A DNA stretch of 64,000 nt from a bacterium D16-56 (GTDB lineage: Bacteria; Bacillota; Clostridia; Lachnospirales; Lachnospiraceae): NCBI GenBank assembly GCA_003611875.1, contig RAYY01000003.1, positions 62,001 through 126,000 of the forward strand. The letters run 5' to 3'. Each line of letters begins with the position of its first letter. Within the stretch, counting starts at the first letter, position 1. The notes beneath the pieces are model-generated. The model worked only from the letters and a program-made list of their open reading frames with translations. It had not been told where the DNA came from and did not search any database. Positions 16,041 to 24,714 of this stretch are shown here, one piece after another. The position numbers and the translations under genes were made by a program.

Positions 16041-17450
16041 TCACGGATTTGCCTCGTCAGTCAGAGCTGCCTGAATCATAATCGAACACTCGATCCGCTT
16101 TTTCTGCATCTCACAGCCGATATCATAGGCATCCGTAATCCGTCCATGAAATTGATAGGAATTGGCCGCACAGCCGCCGCTGCAATAAAATCGTGCAAAA
16201 CAATCTCTGCATTTTTCCTTTGCATATACATTACATAGCTTAAATTCATCCTGGATATCCGTGCGGATAATCCCCTCATCCACACTTCCCATGCAAAATT
16301 CCTCTCTGCCTACAAACTGATGACATGGATAAAAATCTCCCCATGGCGTCACTGCCAAATACTCTGTACCAGAGCCACAGCCTGCGAGTCGTTTCGCCAC
16401 ACAGGGTCCCTGGCTCAAATCGATATTAAAATGGAAAAAATGAAAGCCTTGCCCTTCTTTCTTTCTCTTAATATACTCCAAAGCCAGCTTATCATACTCT
16501 TCCATGATCTGCGGCAGGTCTTCTTCTCTAATGGCATAAGGCTCATCGGAAGAAGCCACCACCGGCTCCATGGACATCTGGTCAAATCCCAGATCTGCAA
16601 AATGCTTCACATCCTGTAAAAAATCCAGGTTATGCCTGGTAAAGGTCCCTCTTATATAATAATCCTTCCCCTTACGGGACTTGGCAAACTTCTGAAATTT
16701 AGGGACGATCCTGTCATAGCTGCTGCCCTTTCCTCCTCGGGTAGGCCGCATGAAATCGTTGATCTCTCTGCGTCCGTCCAGGCTTAAAACCACATTGCTC
16801 ATCTCCTGGTTACAGAACTCCATGATCTCGTCATTCAGCAGCATCCCGTTGGTCGTCAGGGTAAACCGGAATTTTTTCCCATGAAGCCCCTCCTGAGATC
16901 TTCCATACTCTACAAGCCTTTGCACGACCTCCCAATTCATCAGCGGTTCCCCGCCGAAAAAATCCACTTCCAGATTTCGGCGGTTTCCGGAATTAAGAAT
17001 CAGAAAATCCAGCGCCTTTTTTCCCACCTCAAAGCTCATGAGGGCACGCCTGCCATGGTATTCCCCCTCCTCGGCAAAGCAATATTTACATCCCAGATTG
17101 CAGTCATGGGCAATGTGAAGGCACAAGGCTTTCACCACAGTCTTCCGCTTTTTAAAATCCGCTACATATTCCTGATAAATATCCTTGGTAAAAAGCTCCT
17201 CTTCATCAATCAGCATCTGGATTTCATCAAGAGCCTCCTGCGCTTCCTCGGCCCCGTAGGATGCCAAAATCAGTTCATCCACCGCCCGGCGCCGCAGTTC
17301 ATCCTGCAGCTTTTCCGGTTTTTCCAGGTCGTTCTGGGACTTTTTTAAAATGGCAACCGCATCATATACCACATCGTCCACCACATGTACGGAACCACTG
17401 GCAACATCCATAACAATATTATAACCGTTATTTTTATATTGATGAATCAC
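16041..17450 (-). CDS. scfB: SCIFF maturase, radical SAM/SPASM thioether-forming enzyme
   Basis: Installs thioether cross-links in the SCIFF peptide. It has an N-terminal peptide-binding region (IHQYKNNGYNIVMDVASG), a radical SAM CX3CX2C motif (CNLGCKYC, ~114-121) and a SPASM/twitch C-terminal half with many Cys (CGSGTEY, CHQFVGREEFCMG, CNVYAKEKCRDC, CSGGC) for auxiliary 4Fe-4S clusters. The GTG at 17450 is chosen because AAGGAGG lies 6 bases upstream and the protein then starts as other family members do; an upstream GTG at 17498 adds 16 residues. It follows scfA. Confidence 0.93.
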   Translation of the reverse strand: MIHQYKNNGYNIVMDVASGSVHVVDDVVYDAVAILKKSQNDLEKPEKLQDELRRRAVDELILASYGAEEAQEALDEIQMLIDEEELFTKDIYQEYVADFKKRKTVVKALCLHIAHDCNLGCKYCFAEEGEYHGRRALMSFEVGKKALDFLILNSGNRRNLEVDFFGGEPLMNWEVVQRLVEYGRSQEGLHGKKFRFTLTTNGMLLNDEIMEFCNQEMSNVVLSLDGRREINDFMRPTRGGKGSSYDRIVPKFQKFAKSRKGKDYYIRGTFTRHNLDFLQDVKHFADLGFDQMSMEPVVASSDEPYAIREEDLPQIMEEYDKLALEYIKRKKEGQGFHFFHFNIDLSQGPCVAKRLAGCGSGTEYLAVTPWGDFYPCHQFVGREEFCMGSVDEGIIRTDIQDEFKLCNVYAKEKCRDCFARFYCSGGCAANSYQFHGRITDAYDIGCEMQKKRIECSIMIQAALTDEANP

Positions 17451-17518
17451 GGATTCCCTCCTTATTTCCTCCCAAAAAACAATTTCATTCCTGTTCACAG
17501 CAAACCCCGCTCATGACG

Positions 17519-17556
17519 AAAAACCCCTACAAGCTTTAAACTATAGGGGTCTTTTC
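17519..17556 (-). terminator. Hairpin between scfA and scfB
   Basis: A 7-bp stem (17523-17529 with 17544-17550) whose loop holds AAGCTTT, followed on the minus strand by five T. It lies between the peptide and maturase genes, so it may act as a partial terminator that gives more peptide than enzyme transcript. Confidence 0.6.
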
Positions 17557-17601
17557 ATTCTCTCCATATCTTCGTCTGATGACGGATATCTGTGCTAAGG
17601 A

Positions 17602-17748
17602 TTACCGATTTGTATTCTCACAGCTCTGATTGCCCACAGTGCAGGAAGTCTTGCATGCTGACTGGCACGAAGTCTGGCACTCGCCGCAGCCGCCCTTCTT
17701 CATGGACTCCTTCAGAGTTTTGTTATTTAAAGTTTTTACATGCTTCAT
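17602..17748 (-). CDS. scfA: SCIFF ribosomal peptide precursor (six cysteines in forty-five residues)
   Basis: A 48-residue peptide starting MKHVKTLNNKTLKESMKKGG, with six Cys at 21, 24, 28, 32, 36 and 43 in a short C-terminal core (GCGECQTSCQSACKTSC). This matches the SCIFF family, a conserved clostridial RiPP whose Cys residues receive thioether links from ScfB. An AGGAGG site lies 10 bases before the ATG. It is directly upstream of scfB, and the secDF-tgt-yajC neighbourhood is the usual one. No dedicated exporter or peptidase is visible beside it. The biological role of SCIFF is not established. Confidence 0.93.
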   Translation of the reverse strand: MKHVKTLNNKTLKESMKKGGCGECQTSCQSACKTSCTVGNQSCENTNR

Positions 17749-17837
17749 AGGGTTATCTCCTCCTGAATGTTAATTTTTCGCACAGTCGTCACTGCCAGCT
17801 ATCCAGTTTTGACTGAACATAAACCACAAGTGTTCCC

Positions 17838-17866
17838 ATTATATCATGCTTCCTGATTTCCCGCAA
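17838..17866 (-). promoter_or_regulatory. Promoter of scfAB
   Basis: Minus-strand -35 TTGCGG (17861-17866), a 17-nt spacer and a perfect -10 TATAAT (17838-17843). The -35 lies inside the end of cca. It leaves an ~85-base leader before scfA. Confidence 0.6.
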
Positions 17867-19046
17867 GATTTTGTTTCAGAAAATATTCCAGCAAAACCTC
17901 CTTCTGATTCCTTTCCGGGTTCTCCAAAACCCGGTCCAAAAGTTCCTCCAAGGCTCTTCCCATCTCTTTTCCTGGACGGATTCCCACGGCAATCAGATCC
18001 TGACCGTTCACGGCAAGGTGCTTTAAATCCAGGCAGTCGCCTCTATCTCGTATTTCTTCTGTCAGGCATCTGACCCTTTCTCCATATCCGTTTAGCTCCG
18101 CCAGCACGTCCCAAACCTCCGGAAGCATCCTGCTCATAGCACGGCGCACTTCTTCTGCTTCTGCCTTTACCTCTCTGTCCGCCCAGGCTGCCAGAACCCT
18201 TACCCGGCTGATGGTATCAAGATCCATTTTCAATTCCTTCAAAACCTGTACCGCCATATCCGGTCCGGCCATGCGCAGAAATGCTCCCCAGCGCACATAT
18301 TTTTCTGACGAAAGGCTGTCCGGAACCTGAAAGCTCTGCCAAGGAACCTGTGAAAATGCCGGAGAAATATATTGACTGATTCCCATTTCATAGACCTTCT
18401 TAATCTTCTCCGGATGGCCGGACTGAAGGAGGCTTGTCAGCTCTGCCTGAATCCGTTCTTTGCTGACCTTTGACAGATTCGGCGCAATCCTCATCACCGC
18501 ACTGCAGGTTTCCTTTTCAATGGAAAAATCCAACTGGGCTGAAAACCGAATGGCCCGCAAAATCCGCAGAGCATCCTCCTCAAACCGTTCCACAGGATTT
18601 CCCACACAGCGAATCAGCCGCCCATCCAGATCCTTCGTGCCTCCAAAGGCATCTACAATACCTGTCTTATGGCTGTATGCCATGGCATTTATGGTAAAAT
18701 CCCGACGCTTCAGATCTTCCAGAAGATCCGGGGTAAAAACCACCTGCTTAGGATGACGCCCGTCTGCATACTCCCCATCTACCCGGTAAGTAGTCACCTC
18801 ATATCCGGCTCCGTCCAGCATGACTGTGACGGTTCCATGGAGAATCCCGGTATCAATCGTTCTTCGAAACAAAGATTTTACTTGTTCCGGACGAGCCGAG
18901 GTCGTAATATCCCAGTCCTTTGGCTGCCGTCCTAAAAGACTGTCCCGAACACAGCCGCCTACAGCATAGGCTTCAAACCCCTTTTCATTCAGTTTTTCTA
19001 AAATCCGCTCCACCTGAGGCGGCATCCATATCCTCATGTCTCTCAT
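17844..19046 (-). CDS. cca: CCA tRNA nucleotidyltransferase
   Basis: Adds or repairs the 3' CCA end of tRNAs; class II nucleotidyltransferase. Motifs near the N-terminus: GGCVRDSLLG (~28-37), the metal-binding DWD in KDWDITTSA, an RVDGEYADGRHP loop and RRDFTINAMA (~118-127). The C-terminal part is helical and lacks an HD phosphohydrolase motif, fitting the shorter Gram-positive type. The length is 400 residues. It shares strand and probably transcript with proS, whose stop is 122 bases upstream. The start codon has only a weak ribosome site; an in-frame ATG lies three codons on. Confidence 0.93.
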   Translation of the reverse strand: MRDMRIWMPPQVERILEKLNEKGFEAYAVGGCVRDSLLGRQPKDWDITTSARPEQVKSLFRRTIDTGILHGTVTVMLDGAGYEVTTYRVDGEYADGRHPKQVVFTPDLLEDLKRRDFTINAMAYSHKTGIVDAFGGTKDLDGRLIRCVGNPVERFEEDALRILRAIRFSAQLDFSIEKETCSAVMRIAPNLSKVSKERIQAELTSLLQSGHPEKIKKVYEMGISQYISPAFSQVPWQSFQVPDSLSSEKYVRWGAFLRMAGPDMAVQVLKELKMDLDTISRVRVLAAWADREVKAEAEEVRRAMSRMLPEVWDVLAELNGYGERVRCLTEEIRDRGDCLDLKHLAVNGQDLIAVGIRPGKEMGRALEELLDRVLENPERNQKEVLLEYFLKQNLAGNQEA

Positions 19047-19168
19047 TTCTCTGAAATCCCCCTGACGCTCCTGTCATACCTTTCCCAAGTCTGTTTCCCT
19101 TTTTGAAAAATACAACAAAATACCGTCCGTCCATTGTTCCCCGGCAAAGGAAATCCGAAACCGCTGCT

Positions 19169-20602
19169 TTAATATGCCCTGCCCCAATACACCATCTTCA
19201 CCGCAGGCTTTCCACAGCAGACACAGGTATCGGCAAGCTTCTCCTGAACAAAGGGCATACACCGGGAAGTCGCGCCTGTCAGCTCCTTGATCTTGTCCTC
19301 ACATTCCCGGCAGCCGCACCACATTGCCTTCACAAAACCCGGCTTTTCCTCCACGGTCCGTTTAAAGACATCAAAATCCTCTGCCGTATAGGTATGGGCA
19401 TCTCTATGTTCTCTGGCACGCTCCAGCATTTCCCTCTGAATCTGTACTAACAGCTCTCCTATTTTTTCCTGGATCCTATCCAGCGGCACGATCTGCTTTT
19501 CACGGGTGTCCCTGCGCACCAGCACTGCCTGATTCTGAGCCATGTCCTTAGGTCCGATCTCTACCCGCACCGGAATCCCCCGCATCTCTGACTCACTGAA
19601 CTTCCACCCTGGACTTTTATCCGAATCATCTACCTTTACCCGGAATCCTGACAGTGCTTCTTTTATCTCAAACGCCTTGTCAAGAACTCCTTCCTTTTTC
19701 TGCTGAATCGGAACAATAACCACCTGGACAGGCGCAATCATTGGAGGCAGCACCAGTCCGCTGTCATCTCCATGAACCATAATAATCGCACCGATAATCC
19801 GGGTAGACATCCCCCAGGAGGTCTGATGGACGTACTGGAGAGAGTTGTCTTTGGCCGCATACTGAATCTCAAAAGCTTTGGCAAACCCGTCGCCGAAATT
19901 ATGGCTGGTGCCGGACTGAAGCGCCTTTCCGTCATGCATTAGTGCTTCTATCGTGTAGGTAGCCTCTGCTCCGGCAAACTTCTCCTTGTCTGTCTTCTGC
20001 CCCCTGATAACCGGAATTGCCAGAACCTCCTCACAAAAATCTGCATATACGTTCAGCATCTGCTCCGTGCGCTCCTGCGCCTCCTGGGCCGTGGCATGGG
20101 CCGTATGTCCCTCCTGCCACAAAAATTCCCTGGAGCGAAGGAAAGGACGGGTAGTTTTCTCCCACCGTACCACAGAGCACCACTGATTATAGACTTTTGG
20201 CAAATCCCGGTAGGAATGAATATCCCTGGCATAAAAATCACAGAACAAGGTTTCTGAGGTGGGACGCACACACATTCTTTCCTGCAGCTCTTCCATGCCT
20301 CCGTGAGTCACCCAGGCCACCTCCGGTGCAAACCCCTCTACATGGTCCTTTTCCTTCTGCAAAAGCCCCTCCGGGATAAACAGAGGCATATACACATTCT
20401 CCACGCCGGTCTCTTTAAACCGCCGGTCCAGCTCCTTCTGAATATTCTCCCACAGGGCATATCCTGCCGGCTTAATCACCATACATCCCTTTACGCTGGC
20501 ATAATCGCACAGCTCTGCCTTTTTCACCACATCTGTATACCACTGGGCAAAATCCTCCTCCATGGATGTGATGGCCTCCACCAGTTTCTTCTCACTAGCC
20601 AT
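19169..20602 (-). CDS. proS: Prolyl-tRNA synthetase, archaeal/eukaryotic type
   Basis: Charges tRNA-Pro. Class II core motifs are visible ([22 protein letters not shown] and [15 protein letters not shown], ~95-145), followed by an anticodon domain and a C-terminal zinc-type extension with [13 protein letters not shown] and CVCCGKP. The 477-residue length and absence of the INS editing insertion indicate the archaeal-like ProS used by many Firmicutes. AGGAGG precedes the ATG. No T-box leader fits in the short (~75-base) upstream spacer. Confidence 0.96.
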   Translation of the reverse strand: MASEKKLVEAITSMEEDFAQWYTDVVKKAELCDYASVKGCMVIKPAGYALWENIQKELDRRFKETGVENVYMPLFIPEGLLQKEKDHVEGFAPEVAWVTHGGMEELQERMCVRPTSETLFCDFYARDIHSYRDLPKVYNQWCSVVRWEKTTRPFLRSREFLWQEGHTAHATAQEAQERTEQMLNVYADFCEEVLAIPVIRGQKTDKEKFAGAEATYTIEALMHDGKALQSGTSHNFGDGFAKAFEIQYAAKDNSLQYVHQTSWGMSTRIIGAIIMVHGDDSGLVLPPMIAPVQVVIVPIQQKKEGVLDKAFEIKEALSGFRVKVDDSDKSPGWKFSESEMRGIPVRVEIGPKDMAQNQAVLVRRDTREKQIVPLDRIQEKIGELLVQIQREMLERAREHRDAHTYTAEDFDVFKRTVEEKPGFVKAMWCGCRECEDKIKELTGATSRCMPFVQEKLADTCVCCGKPAVKMVYWGRAY

Positions 20603-20677
20603 AATGCTCCTCCTTTATTTTTCTTCCTGTCCTCCATAATGAAATCTGGTTGATTCTACGCCATTTCCCGGCATTTG

Positions 20678-21445
20678 TCAAGCGCTGCCGTCTGAGCTGT
20701 ATCCCCCATAACATTCCAGATACCGGAAAAAAATATACTCACATATTAAATGCATCTGCAGACGGGATCGGATCTCAATCCCTGACTTTACAAAAAATGT
20801 GGAATTTACATAAATATTTTCATCTGCCATATCACATAAGGTGTTGCTGCCTAAATCAGTAACCGACACAATGGCAGCCCCTCTGCTTTTCGCCATATTA
20901 GCGGCAGCAATCACTAAACTGGTCTCCCCGGAAACCGAAATAACAATGACCAGATCTTCCTTTGCGATTTGTTTCGCACTGATATTCATCATGGAACTGT
21001 CATCGTACCAAAAGGCCGGCTTCCCTATAATCTGCAGTCTTTTGACAAATTCCGCTGCCACCACCCGACTGCTTCCTGCCGCATAAAACTCCACTCGGCG
21101 GCTGCTGTGAATCCGCTCAATAAGCCAATCAATCGTCTCCTCCTGAATAAGCTGAATCGTCTTATGCACATCCTTTAAAAAATCTGTAGAGTGATATTCC
21201 TCTGTTTCTTCCTGACGCTGGAAAAGTTCCACCTTCAGAGCCGCCTTAAACTCCGAAAAACCACTGAATCCCAGCTTTTTGCAGAACCGGATCACCGAAG
21301 CAGGCGATGTATACAGTTCATCCGCTACCTGCTGCACCTTCATTTCAGAAATTTTCTTATTATTTCTGATGCAGTAGGATAAAATTTCATTGTCACTTTT
21401 GTTCAGCAGATGGGTATTTTCTGCAATCCGATTGTAAAATTCCAT
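20678..21445 (-). CDS. MurR/RpiR-family transcriptional regulator
   Basis: DNA-binding HTH-6 domain (~1-75; VQQVADELYTSPASVIRFCKKLGF) plus a C-terminal SIS sugar-phosphate-binding domain (~105-230; YAAGSSRVVAAEF and VISVSGETSLVIAAA). The ATG at 21445 has GGGAG 8 bases upstream; a GTG at 21472 would add nine residues. It is divergent from the GH4 and PTS genes, the usual arrangement of GlvR-like regulators that respond to sugar phosphates. The effector is probably a phosphorylated alpha-glucoside (inference). Confidence 0.9.
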   Translation of the reverse strand: MEFYNRIAENTHLLNKSDNEILSYCIRNNKKISEMKVQQVADELYTSPASVIRFCKKLGFSGFSEFKAALKVELFQRQEETEEYHSTDFLKDVHKTIQLIQEETIDWLIERIHSSRRVEFYAAGSSRVVAAEFVKRLQIIGKPAFWYDDSSMMNISAKQIAKEDLVIVISVSGETSLVIAAANMAKSRGAAIVSVTDLGSNTLCDMADENIYVNSTFFVKSGIEIRSRLQMHLICEYIFFRYLECYGGYSSDGSA

Positions 21446-21465
21446 GACACGATCTCCCAAAATTT

Positions 21466-21573
21466 TATTCACAAAATGAAATTATTTCAACCTCCGCACT
21501 TCCTTCCAAAAGCTTTCAAAGCTATTCACAAAATGGCGCGAAGAGTTTATGATGACGATAGTTATTATAACTA
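21466..21573. promoter_or_regulatory. Operator-like repeats between the RpiR regulator and GH4 gene
   Basis: A 13-bp direct repeat TATTCACAAAATG occurs at 21466-21478 and 21523-21535. Two palindromes flank them: TGAAATTATTTCA (21477-21489) and TAGTTATTATAACTA (21559-21573). TGAAA-N-TTTCA-like palindromes are common RpiR-family sites, so these are good candidates for the divergent operator. Confidence 0.5.
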
Positions 21574-21642
21574 ATACAAAATGCACGTGCAACAAAAATC
21601 CAAGAAAAAAGCAACAAAAAGCATCAGAAAGGGGAATTTATT

Positions 21643-22968
21643 ATGGTAGGTTTTAAAGTAGTAATCGTTGGCGGCGGCTCCAGTCATACTCCTGGTATTA
21701 TCCAGAGCCTGATCGGAAACCTGGACCGTTTTCCACTTCAAAAGCTGGTTCTTTATGACATTGATCCGGACCGTCTGGAGCTGGTAGACACCCTTTGTCA
21801 GTCCCTGATTAAAAAGCTGGATCCGGAATGTGTTTATTTTACCACTACAGAACCCAAGGAAGCCTTTACAGACATTGATTTTGCCTTCGCACAAATTCGC
21901 CAGGGCGGCCTGAAAATGCGCGAAAAGGACGAAAAGATTTCTCTGGAGTTCGGTGTTGTAGGCCAGGAAACCTGCGGACCCGGCGGAATGGCTTACGGTC
22001 TCCGTTCCATCCCTGGTGTTTTCAAAGTGATTGATGATATCCGAACCTATGCGCCGGAAGCATGGATCATCAATTACTCCAACCCGGCTGCTATCGTTGC
22101 AGAGGCTACCCGCCGCCAGTACCAAAATTACAAGATCCTGAATATCTGTGATATGCCGGTAGCCATCATGCTGTCCTTTGCCAAAATGCTGGGACTGGAA
22201 AAATACAATGATTTGGATCCTGTTTACTTTGGTTTGAACCACTTTGGATGGTGGACCAAGCTTTTCGACAAGACCGGCGTTGACCGGATGCCGGAGCTGA
22301 AGGACAAGATCATGCAGTTCGGGCTGGCGGCTTCTCATGACAAACACCACTCGGATCCGTCCTGGCGCCATACCTGGGAGAATTTCAAGGAAATCCTCAC
22401 GGACTTTCCGGAATTTCTGCCCAACACCTACCTGCAGTACTATCTGTATGCCAAAGAATGTGTGGAGACCAGCGATCCCAACTACACCAGAGCCAACATG
22501 GTTATGGACGGACGGGAAAAGGATATGTATGATCAGGTCCGCCTGATTAAGGAAAGCGGCGGTGCCCATGAAGTCAACTTAAACCTGTTTAATGCTTTCG
22601 GCGATTTCATCGTGGATGTGGCATGCTCCATTGCCTACAACAACGCAGACCGCTATCTGGTGATTGTAGAGAACAACGGCTCCATTCCCGCCCTTCCAAA
22701 TGACGCTATGGTTGAGGTTCCCTGCTATCTGCGCAAATGGGGACCGGAGCCGGTAGTCATCGGAAAGATTCCTCAGTTCCATTTAGGCATGATGCAGCAG
22801 CAGCTTGCGGCTGAGAAGCTGATCGTGGACGCTTATTTTGAAAATTCCTACCAGAAGGCTCTGGAGGCATTTACCATGAACAAGACCGTGCCTTCTGCCA
22901 AGGTAGCCAGAAAAATTCTTGACAAGATGATTGAGGCCAACAAAGGATTTTGGCCGGAACTGAGATAA
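21643..22968 (+). CDS. glvA: 6-phospho-alpha-glucosidase, glycoside hydrolase family 4
   Basis: NAD- and metal-dependent hydrolysis of phosphorylated alpha-glucosides (for example maltose 6-phosphate) in the cytoplasm. The N-terminal Rossmann fold shows VVIVGGGSSHTPG (~6-18), then NYSNPAAIVAEA and the metal-site motif NICDMP (~167-172). GH4 alpha-glucosidases carry CDMP at this site where beta-type enzymes have CN-P motifs, which supports alpha specificity. The 441-residue length is the family norm. A GGGG site precedes the ATG. The PTS permease follows by 13 bases, forming a two-gene uptake and hydrolysis operon. Confidence 0.92.
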   Translation: MVGFKVVIVGGGSSHTPGIIQSLIGNLDRFPLQKLVLYDIDPDRLELVDTLCQSLIKKLDPECVYFTTTEPKEAFTDIDFAFAQIRQGGLKMREKDEKISLEFGVVGQETCGPGGMAYGLRSIPGVFKVIDDIRTYAPEAWIINYSNPAAIVAEATRRQYQNYKILNICDMPVAIMLSFAKMLGLEKYNDLDPVYFGLNHFGWWTKLFDKTGVDRMPELKDKIMQFGLAASHDKHHSDPSWRHTWENFKEILTDFPEFLPNTYLQYYLYAKECVETSDPNYTRANMVMDGREKDMYDQVRLIKESGGAHEVNLNLFNAFGDFIVDVACSIAYNNADRYLVIVENNGSIPALPNDAMVEVPCYLRKWGPEPVVIGKIPQFHLGMMQQQLAAEKLIVDAYFENSYQKALEAFTMNKTVPSAKVARKILDKMIEANKGFWPELR

Positions 22969-22981
22969 GAAGGAGGTTTCA

Positions 22982-24544
22982 ATGAAAGAAAAATTTTCCT
23001 TTTCTCAATTCCAAAAGCTGGGCAAGGTGTTAATGACGCCAGTCATGATCATGCCAATTGCAGGAATCCTGGTGGGTGTTGGTTCTGCTTTTACAACCAA
23101 GAACATTGTGGAGATTATGCCTTTTCTGGGCCTTACCTATGTGCGTCTGTTCTTTAACCTTTTAAAAGCCATGGGAAACACGGTCAATTCCTATCTTCCC
23201 ATTATCTTCGCGGTATCAGTAGCCGTAGGATATGCTAAAAAGGAAAAAGGGATTGCCGCCCTGTGCAGCGTCATTGGCTTCCTTGCCATGAACAATGTAA
23301 TGAACGTGCTTTTAACCAGCCTTGGCAAGCTGGACCCGGCGGCCATGACCACCGGTCAGTCCATGGTCATGGGAATCGCCTCCCTGGATACAGGAGTATT
23401 CGGCGGTATTTTAGTAGGGCTTTTAGTCGCACGGCTTCACAATCAATATTATAATATCCAGCTTCCGCCGATTTTGGGAATCTTTTCGGGAACGAAATTC
23501 GTACCCATGGTTACTCTTCTTGGCTGTTCGGCTCTGGGTTTTGTAATGGCATTTATCTGGCCCATTGCACAGAATGGACTTACCTTAATGGGACAGCTTA
23601 TCTACAACACAGGTGCCGCCGGAAGCGTGATTTACGGATTAAGCGAACGTGCTCTGCTGCCCTTTGGCCTGCACCATTTTATTTACACACCGTTCTTTTT
23701 TACCAACCTGGGCGGTTCTATGACCATTGACGGAAATGTGGTAGAAGGGGCATTAAACATTTATAATGCCATTCTTGCTTCACCGGATACGATGTTTGAT
23801 ATCAACATTTCTCGTTTTGTAATGAACGGAAAGGTTATTTTCGCCATGTTTGGTATGCCCGGCGCAGCCCTGGCCATCTACCAGACTGCAAAGCCGGAGA
23901 AAAAGCAGCAAGTAAAGGCTCTGCTGATTGCTGCCGTGATTCCGTCTATTTTCACGGGTATCACGGAACCCATTGAGTATTCCTTCTTGTTTGTAGCGCC
24001 GCTTTTGTTCGTGGTCCATGCCGGCTTTGCCGGACTGGCCTACCTGCTGACTTACCTGTTTAAGGTCAATATTCCCGGCCCCAGCGCTTTCGGCGGACCG
24101 TTTTTAAGCACGATCTTTAACGGTATCATGCAGTCAGACAAAGGCTCCAACTGGATCTGGGTCTTTATCCTGGGTGTCATCTTCTTTGTGCTGTATTATG
24201 CAGCCTTCCGTTTTATGATCCTGAAGTTTGATTACAAAACTCCGGGACGGGAGGCGGATGAGGAAGAAGTCAAACCTTTAGGGGGCAAAAAGGTCAGCGA
24301 TGATATTCTGAATGTTATTATAGCCGGCTTAGGAGGCGCAGAGAACATTTTAAATGTAGATGCCTGCTTTACCCGCCTGAGAGTGAAGGTCAAGGACAAG
24401 GCCCTGGTCATGTCTGACAACGAATGGAAGGCTCAGACCGGAGCCAATGGGGTGGTTCGTGTCAATGACGGAGTCCAGATTATTTACGGCACAAAAGCAG
24501 ATATTTATAAAAACAATTTAAAAAACATTTTGGGGATGGAATAA
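22982..24544 (+). CDS. glvC: Alpha-glucoside-specific PTS permease, IICB fusion
   Basis: Imports and phosphorylates alpha-glucosides. Residues ~1-420 form the glucose-superfamily IIC membrane domain with ~10 helices (LMTPVMIMPIAGILVGVGSAF; GITEPIEYSFLFVAPLLF). A charged linker leads to a C-terminal IIB domain (~437-520) with the phosphocysteine motif DACFTRLRV. No IIA domain is present, so phosphate must come from a glucose-type IIA encoded elsewhere. GAAGGAGG precedes the ATG. It pairs with the GH4 enzyme, whose substrate it makes. Confidence 0.92.
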   Translation: MKEKFSFSQFQKLGKVLMTPVMIMPIAGILVGVGSAFTTKNIVEIMPFLGLTYVRLFFNLLKAMGNTVNSYLPIIFAVSVAVGYAKKEKGIAALCSVIGFLAMNNVMNVLLTSLGKLDPAAMTTGQSMVMGIASLDTGVFGGILVGLLVARLHNQYYNIQLPPILGIFSGTKFVPMVTLLGCSALGFVMAFIWPIAQNGLTLMGQLIYNTGAAGSVIYGLSERALLPFGLHHFIYTPFFFTNLGGSMTIDGNVVEGALNIYNAILASPDTMFDINISRFVMNGKVIFAMFGMPGAALAIYQTAKPEKKQQVKALLIAAVIPSIFTGITEPIEYSFLFVAPLLFVVHAGFAGLAYLLTYLFKVNIPGPSAFGGPFLSTIFNGIMQSDKGSNWIWVFILGVIFFVLYYAAFRFMILKFDYKTPGREADEEEVKPLGGKKVSDDILNVIIAGLGGAENILNVDACFTRLRVKVKDKALVMSDNEWKAQTGANGVVRVNDGVQIIYGTKADIYKNNLKNILGME

Positions 24545-24591
24545 TAAAAATAGATCTGCAGTGTAAGCCATTTATTACAATGCTTGCCTGC

Positions 24592-24638
24592 ATCAGGTCA
24601 CAGTCTTTGAAACGCTTAGGCTGTGACCTGATTATTTA
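24592..24638 (+). terminator. Terminator after the alpha-glucoside operon
   Basis: A perfect 12-bp stem (24592-24603 with 24621-24632), a 17-nt loop and an AT-rich tail, 48 bases past the permease stop. Confidence 0.65.
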
Positions 24639-24714
24639 TACCCGAAGTATCATTCTGCCTGCCCGATCCTGCAGCTGTTCAAAAGGTAAAAGATTCTTTA
24701 GCCAAGGCTGCTGT

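Noticed and set aside
20603-20677. T-box leader for proS
   Set aside because: The spacer upstream of proS is about 75 bases, too short for a T-box with its antiterminator, and no T-box sequence is seen.
21571-22569. 332-codon open frame on the minus strand over the GH4 gene
   Set aside because: Antisense shadow of a conserved enzyme; no recognisable domain, no ribosome site.
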